Shown: positions 6,337 to 9,501 of the stretch, one piece after another
Numbering within the stretch: the first letter of the stretch is position 1
Layout: the number at the start of each line of letters is the position of its first letter
Source: Thermoleophilaceae bacterium
Lineage (GTDB): Bacteria; Actinomycetota; Thermoleophilia; Solirubrobacterales; Thermoleophilaceae
Reading direction: 5' to 3'
NCBI GenBank assembly: GCA_013811765.1
Contig: JACCUO010000126.1
Span: 1 to 9,501 of the forward strand
Length of the DNA stretch: 9,501 nucleotides
Made by a program: the position numbers and the translations under genes
Notes under the pieces: model-generated
Seen by the model: only the letters and a program-made list of their open reading frames with translations
What the model was told of the DNA's origin: nothing
The model's database searches: none

Positions 6337-7053
6337 TCAGGCCACGGCCGACCGTTGAACCTCACGCAGCCGCCCGATCCCGCCGGCCGCGAGGGACAGG
6401 AGCTCATCAAGGGAGGTTCGCGAGAGCGGCGTGCGCTCGCCTGTGGCCTGAACCTCGACCAGCCCGTCGCCACCGGTCATCACCACGTTCATGTCCACCT
6501 CGGCGGTCGAGTCCTCCGGGTAGTCGAGGTCGAGCACGGGCACGCCGTCCACCACCCCGCACGACACGGCCGCGATCGACTCGGTAAGCGGCAGCGAGCT
6601 GAGCAGGCCCTTCTCGATCAGCCCTCTCAAGGCGAGCTCCAGCGCGACAAAGCCGCCGGTGATCGCCGCGCAGCGGGTACCGCCGTCGGCCTCGAGCACG
6701 TCGCAGTCCACCCAGACCGTGCGCTCGCCGAGCGCCTCGAAATCGACTATGCCGCGCAGCGCGCGGCCGATGAGGCGCTGGATCTCCACCGTCCGCCCGT
6801 CCGCGCGACCCTTGGAGACGTCGCGCTGCTTGCGCTCGCCGGTCGACGCGGGCAGCATCCCGTACTCCGCGGTCACCCAACCGCGTCCACGCCCCTTCAT
6901 CCAGCGGGGCACGTCCTCGGCGACCGACGCCGTGCAGATCACGCGCGTACCCCCCTGGGTGATCAGGGCCGAGCCACTCGCAGTGCTCACGAAGCCGGGC
7001 TCGATGCTGACCTCTCGCAGCTGGTCGGCGGCGCGGCCATCGTGCCGGCTCAT
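6337..7053 (-). CDS. rph: Ribonuclease PH
   Basis: This is a phosphate-dependent 3'-to-5' exoribonuclease that trims tRNA precursors, working as a hexameric ring. At 238 residues it has the full family length. It begins with [19 protein letters not shown] (the RxDGRxxxxLR signature), followed by [20 protein letters not shown] and the basic [20 protein letters not shown]. The phosphate-binding region is [18 protein letters not shown], and the C-terminal half has [19 protein letters not shown]. The E. coli K-12 type C-terminal frameshift is not present. The start is ATG at 7053, overlapping the murI stop by four bases (ATGA), so it is probably translationally coupled. It is followed after 13 bases by rdgB. 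Confidence 0.96.
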   Translation of the reverse strand: MSRHDGRAADQLREVSIEPGFVSTASGSALITQGGTRVICTASVAEDVPRWMKGRGRGWVTAEYGMLPASTGERKQRDVSKGRADGRTVEIQRLIGRALRGIVDFEALGERTVWVDCDVLEADGGTRCAAITGGFVALELALRGLIEKGLLSSLPLTESIAAVSCGVVDGVPVLDLDYPEDSTAEVDMNVVMTGGDGLVEVQATGERTPLSRTSLDELLSLAAGGIGRLREVQRSAVA

Positions 7054-7913
7054 GCGGCCGCCCCTGCGGGCTCCGCCGGCCCGGTGCCCGGTGAGCCCAC
7101 CGGCACCTGGCGCACGCGGGCGATCGGTAGCTGCAGGAAGCGCGTGCCAAGCCGGCGAAATGCCTCGGGATCCCCCGAGGCGAGGAACCGGTAGGCCCCG
7201 CGGCGGGCTCCCGGCGCTGCCACACCCCCCGCTTCGAGCTCCCTTTCGACCTCCGCCGCGATGGCCTCACCCGAACTGATTATCTCGACCTCCCGGCCCA
7301 TGGTGCGTCGCAGCAGCGGGCGCACCAACGGGTAGTGCGTGCAGCCCAGGATCACGGTGTCCACCCCTGCCCCGCGCAGGGGGGCGCAGGCGCGCTCCAC
7401 ACACTCCACGGTGCGGCGATCGACCTCACCGCCGACTTGAATCAGCGGCGCGAGGTCCGCCGAGGCCACGGCATGCAGCCGGGCCTTCCCGTGGGAGGCC
7501 TCGGCCAGCGCCCGCTCGTATGCGCCGCTGGCCACCGTGGCGGGCGTGGCGATCAGCCCGACCTCCCCATTGCGGGTGGCGGCGGCCGCCAGCCGCGACT
7601 CGGGCGCCACCACCCCTATCACCGGGACGCGCCCGGTGAGCTCCTCGCGCAGCGCCGGCAGCGCTGCCGCGGTTGCGGAGTTGCAGGCCACCACGATCAG
7701 CTTCGCTCCCTCCTCGAGCAGGATTTCTGCGATCTCCCGGGCGAACCCCAGCAACTCGCCGGGCGAACGTTCGCCGTAGGGAAAGCGCGCCGTGTCGCCA
7801 AAGTAGGTGAAGTCCTCGTGGGGCAGCGATACGAGGCATTCGTGTAGGACCGTCAGGCCCCCGACCCCGGAGTCGAAGACGGCGACGGGCAGCTCTCGAT
7901 CGACGGGCAGCAC
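7050..7913 (-). CDS. murI: Glutamate racemase
   Basis: This enzyme interconverts L- and D-glutamate, providing the D-Glu of peptidoglycan stem peptides. It has 287 residues. The family motifs are [12 protein letters not shown] (Asp14-Ser15, substrate contact), [23 protein letters not shown] with the first catalytic Cys77, and [14 protein letters not shown] with the second catalytic Cys191 and His193. The C-terminal tail ([18 protein letters not shown]) is low-complexity and longer than usual. The start is GTG at 7913, the only canonical start codon between the upstream in-frame TGA and the first motif. It has no evident Shine-Dalgarno. The ATG at 7921 is in a different frame. The stop overlaps the rph start. 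The gene lies 69 bases after the pilin gene on the same strand. Confidence 0.95.
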   Translation of the reverse strand: MLPVDRELPVAVFDSGVGGLTVLHECLVSLPHEDFTYFGDTARFPYGERSPGELLGFAREIAEILLEEGAKLIVVACNSATAAALPALREELTGRVPVIGVVAPESRLAAAATRNGEVGLIATPATVASGAYERALAEASHGKARLHAVASADLAPLIQVGGEVDRRTVECVERACAPLRGAGVDTVILGCTHYPLVRPLLRRTMGREVEIISSGEAIAAEVERELEAGGVAAPGARRGAYRFLASGDPEAFRRLGTRFLQLPIARVRQVPVGSPGTGPAEPAGAAA

Positions 7914-7982
7914 CGGGGCATGGTGGCACGGCGGGCCGTCGCGGTGCGGATCCGCTCCACCGCGAGGGCCGACGCGCCGAGC

Positions 7983-8213
7983 TCAGAACTGGACCTTGCG
8001 GACCGCCTCCTTGATCTTCCCGAGGATGACGTCACCGAGCTCCTTGCCCTCGTCGCTCCTGAAGCCCTTCATCGCCGCCACCACCCCTGCCATCACGAGC
8101 GCGACCAACAGGATCAAGGCGACGTACTCGACCGTTCCCTGACCTGCCTGGCGGCGCAGGGCGCCCAGCGTGCGGGCACAGCCGGCGTGTGCGAATCCCA
8201 TCAAGCGGTACAT
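7983..8213 (-). CDS. Flp/Fap-type (type IVb) pilin-like small protein
   Basis: This 76-residue protein has the architecture of a type IVb pilin precursor. A basic leader (residues 1-24) ends in LRRQAG. The processing site follows: Gly24, then QGTVEY with Glu at +5 and Tyr at +6, the hallmark of Flp prepilins cut by a TadV-type peptidase. A hydrophobic helix VALILLVALVMAGVVAAM comes next. The mature part would be about 52 residues, ending in a charged tail (GKIKEAVRKVQF). The start is ATG at 8213, supported by AAGGAGG eight bases upstream; an ATG four codons later lacks this. The strong ribosome site suits an abundant structural protein. No tad/cpa assembly genes are visible. The protein could be a pilus subunit assembled by a distant locus or a membrane peptide that borrows the signal. 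It lies just before murI. Confidence 0.82.
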   Translation of the reverse strand: MYRLMGFAHAGCARTLGALRRQAGQGTVEYVALILLVALVMAGVVAAMKGFRSDEGKELGDVILGKIKEAVRKVQF

Positions 8214-8336
8214 GAGTCCCTCCTCCTTACGAGTTCAATGGACCGTGATCGTCCGCCCGCGAGCCACACGCCTCCACACCCGGGCGTGACGGCCTCGCGC
8301 GCGCCGGGTGACACGCCGTGCGCCAAGATGAGCCCC
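8214..8336. promoter_or_regulatory. Divergent intergenic region, pilin-like gene versus asnB
   Basis: These 123 bases separate two genes transcribed outward and must hold both promoters unless they lie further upstream. I find no convincing -35/-10 pair on either strand. CCACAC occurs twice, exactly ten bases apart (8264-8269 and 8274-8279), and GTGAC occurs twice, 22 bases apart (8286-8290 and 8308-8312). Such helical-turn spacing can mark regulator sites, but repeats this short arise by chance in GC-rich DNA. Confidence 0.35.
8222..8228 (-). promoter_or_regulatory. Strong Shine-Dalgarno of the pilin-like gene
   Basis: On the minus strand AAGGAGG lies eight bases before the ATG at 8213, a near-perfect match to the anti-Shine-Dalgarno. 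It fixes the start and predicts high translation. Confidence 0.8.
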
Positions 8337-9501
8337 GTGTGCGGCATCGGCGCCCTCCTGGACCCGGCCGGAACGGCGCCCGCCGACTGCGGGCGCAAGA
8401 TGGTCGAGGCGCTGCGCCACCGCGGGCCCGACGGCGATGGCGTGCATCGCGCGGGCCCCGCCACGCTCGCCCACACCCGACTGGCGATCATCGACGTGGC
8501 GGGTGGCGATCAGCCGCTGCACTCCGAGGACGGCACGGTGTCCGCCGTCGTGAACGGCGAGATCTACAACCACATGGAGCTGCGGGGGGAGCTCGAGCGG
8601 CGCGGTCACCGCTTTGCCACGCGGTCGGACTCCGAGGTCGTGGTGCACGCCTACGAGGAATACGGCGAGGACTTCGTGCGGCGGCTCAACGGCATCTTCG
8701 CCTTCGCGCTGTGGGACGGGCACCGGCGCCGGCTCGTGGCCGCTCGGGACCCGTTCGGCGTGAAGCCGCTCTACTGGTGGACCGACGGTCGCCGCGTGGC
8801 GATGGCGTCGGAGGTCGGCGCGCTGCTCGCCGCCGGGCTGGTCGAGCCTCGGGTCGACCGCACGGCACTCGACCACTACCTGGCCTGCCGCTTCGTGCCT
8901 GCCCCGAGAACCATGTTCGCGGGGGTCAGCAAGCTTCCGGCCGCTTCCCTTCTGATCGCCCCTGAGGACGGGCCGGTCCTCCGGTCGAGCTACAGGGAGG
9001 GCCCCGGAGAACCCCTCGACGCCCCCGAGCACGAGCTGGAGCGGGAGCTGACCGAGCGCTTCGTTGACGCCGTCGAGCGCCAGATGATGGCCGACGTCCC
9101 CTACGGCGCGTTTCTCAGCGGGGGCGTCGATTCAGCCGGGATCGTCGCCGCCATGGCGCAACGGATGCAGGCGCCGCCCGCCACCTTCACCATCGGCTTT
9201 CCCGGCCACGGCGCCGTGCTCGACGAGCGGGGGTACGCCGCCGAGGCCGCCCGGGCGATCGGCAGCGACCACCACGACACGGCGATGGAGCAGGCGGACT
9301 TCCTGGGCGAGCTGGAGCGTTGCGTGCGACGGCTCGAGGAGCCCTGTGGAATCCCTTCGGCGCCCGCCCTCATGCAGCTCTCGCGCTTCACGGCCAAGTC
9401 GGTCAAGGTCGTGCTCTCCGGCCAGGGCGCCGACGAGCCACACGGTGGCTACGGACGCCACCAGGCCGCCGCGGCGCTCGGTGCCGCGGGCCGCCTCGGC
9501 C
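8337..9501 (+). CDS. asnB: Asparagine synthetase, glutamine-hydrolysing (partial, C-terminus beyond right edge)
   Basis: This enzyme makes asparagine from aspartate, ATP and glutamine-derived ammonia. 388 codons are visible of the usual 600 or more. The start is GTG at 8337, because the next codon is the Cys that must become the N-terminal nucleophile of a class II glutaminase. The ATG three codons earlier would bury it. The glutaminase domain has RHRGPDGDG (27-35), HTRLAIID with Arg48, NGEIYN (73-78) and Asp98 in RSDSEV. These match the glutamine-binding residues of E. coli AsnB. The synthetase domain has the ATP pyrophosphatase loop SGGVDS (261-266) and, near 361-370, SGQGADEPHGGY. Most AsnB proteins have SGEGADELFGGY there, so Glu to Gln and Leu-Phe to Pro-His are departures. 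It could belong to an AsnB-like subfamily acting on another carboxylate. No cluster is visible to suggest that. Confidence 0.9.
   Translation, partial: MCGIGALLDPAGTAPADCGRKMVEALRHRGPDGDGVHRAGPATLAHTRLAIIDVAGGDQPLHSEDGTVSAVVNGEIYNHMELRGELERRGHRFATRSDSEVVVHAYEEYGEDFVRRLNGIFAFALWDGHRRRLVAARDPFGVKPLYWWTDGRRVAMASEVGALLAAGLVEPRVDRTALDHYLACRFVPAPRTMFAGVSKLPAASLLIAPEDGPVLRSSYREGPGEPLDAPEHELERELTERFVDAVERQMMADVPYGAFLSGGVDSAGIVAAMAQRMQAPPATFTIGFPGHGAVLDERGYAAEAARAIGSDHHDTAMEQADFLGELERCVRRLEEPCGIPSAPALMQLSRFTAKSVKVVLSGQGADEPHGGYGRHQAAAALGAAGRLG

Noticed and set aside
7335..7847. Plus-strand open frame of 170 codons opposite murI
   Set aside because: It is antisense to murI over its catalytic motifs and carries no motif of its own.
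8285..8329. GTGACA-like -35 and CAAGAT-like -10 ahead of asnB
   Set aside because: The spacing is about ten bases, too short for a sigma-70-type promoter, and other pairings give poor matches.
8235..9032. Minus-strand open frame of 265 codons opposite asnB
   Set aside because: asnB on the plus strand has every glutaminase motif in this interval. The antisense frame has no recognisable domain and spans the pilin ribosome site region.
1..9501. CRISPR array, tRNA/rRNA genes, IS ends, phage or toxin-antitoxin modules
   Set aside because: I saw no regularly spaced repeats, no cloverleaf with a GTTC arm, no transposase motifs and no terminal inverted repeats. The coding space is filled by housekeeping genes.

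Overview
This window is very GC-rich (around 70% by eye), densely packed bacterial chromosome. Gene content and style point to a high-GC actinobacterium, most likely a deep-branching class such as Thermoleophilia (Solirubrobacterales-like). Reasons are the murI-rph-rdgB cluster, a type-2 pyrF next to a histone-like protein gene, many GTG starts and 4-base stop/start overlaps. The lineage is an inference from style and remembered families; no rRNA or tRNA is present to settle it.

Layout. All genes lie on the minus strand except a 46-codon membrane ORF near 4.7 kb and the asparagine synthetase gene that runs off the right edge. From right to left on the minus strand: an orphan Flp-type pilin (7983-8213); murI, rph and rdgB (7913 to 5739, overlapping or nearly touching); and a cation diffusion facilitator transporter (to 4819) that appears to start at a CTG overlapping the rdgB stop. 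After the small plus-strand membrane gene (4612-4752) comes a second minus-strand series: a roadblock/LC7-like protein, a 92-residue unknown protein, tldD and tldE (with 4-base overlaps at the unknown/tldD and tldD/tldE junctions), then an HU-family protein with its own strong ribosome binding site, then pyrF, cut by the left edge. On the plus strand asnB starts at 8337 and is cut by the right edge. No gene-free stretch exceeds about 155 bases.

How it works together. The right-hand operon combines cell-wall precursor supply (D-glutamate from MurI), tRNA 3' processing (RNase PH) and nucleotide-pool cleaning (RdgB) with metal export. The left-hand operon combines the two-subunit TldD/TldE metalloprotease with two small lineage-type proteins, followed by nucleoid protein HU and the last step of UMP synthesis. 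AsnB makes asparagine from aspartate and glutamine.

There is no phage, IS element, CRISPR array or classical defence island here; the region is mostly housekeeping. The points worth a second look are two conserved genes (pyrF and the CDF transporter) with no ATG, GTG or TTG where their families require a start, a perfect hairpin that swallows the likely start codon of the roadblock-like gene, the orphan pilin heading a housekeeping operon, and the uncharacterised small proteins tied to tldD.
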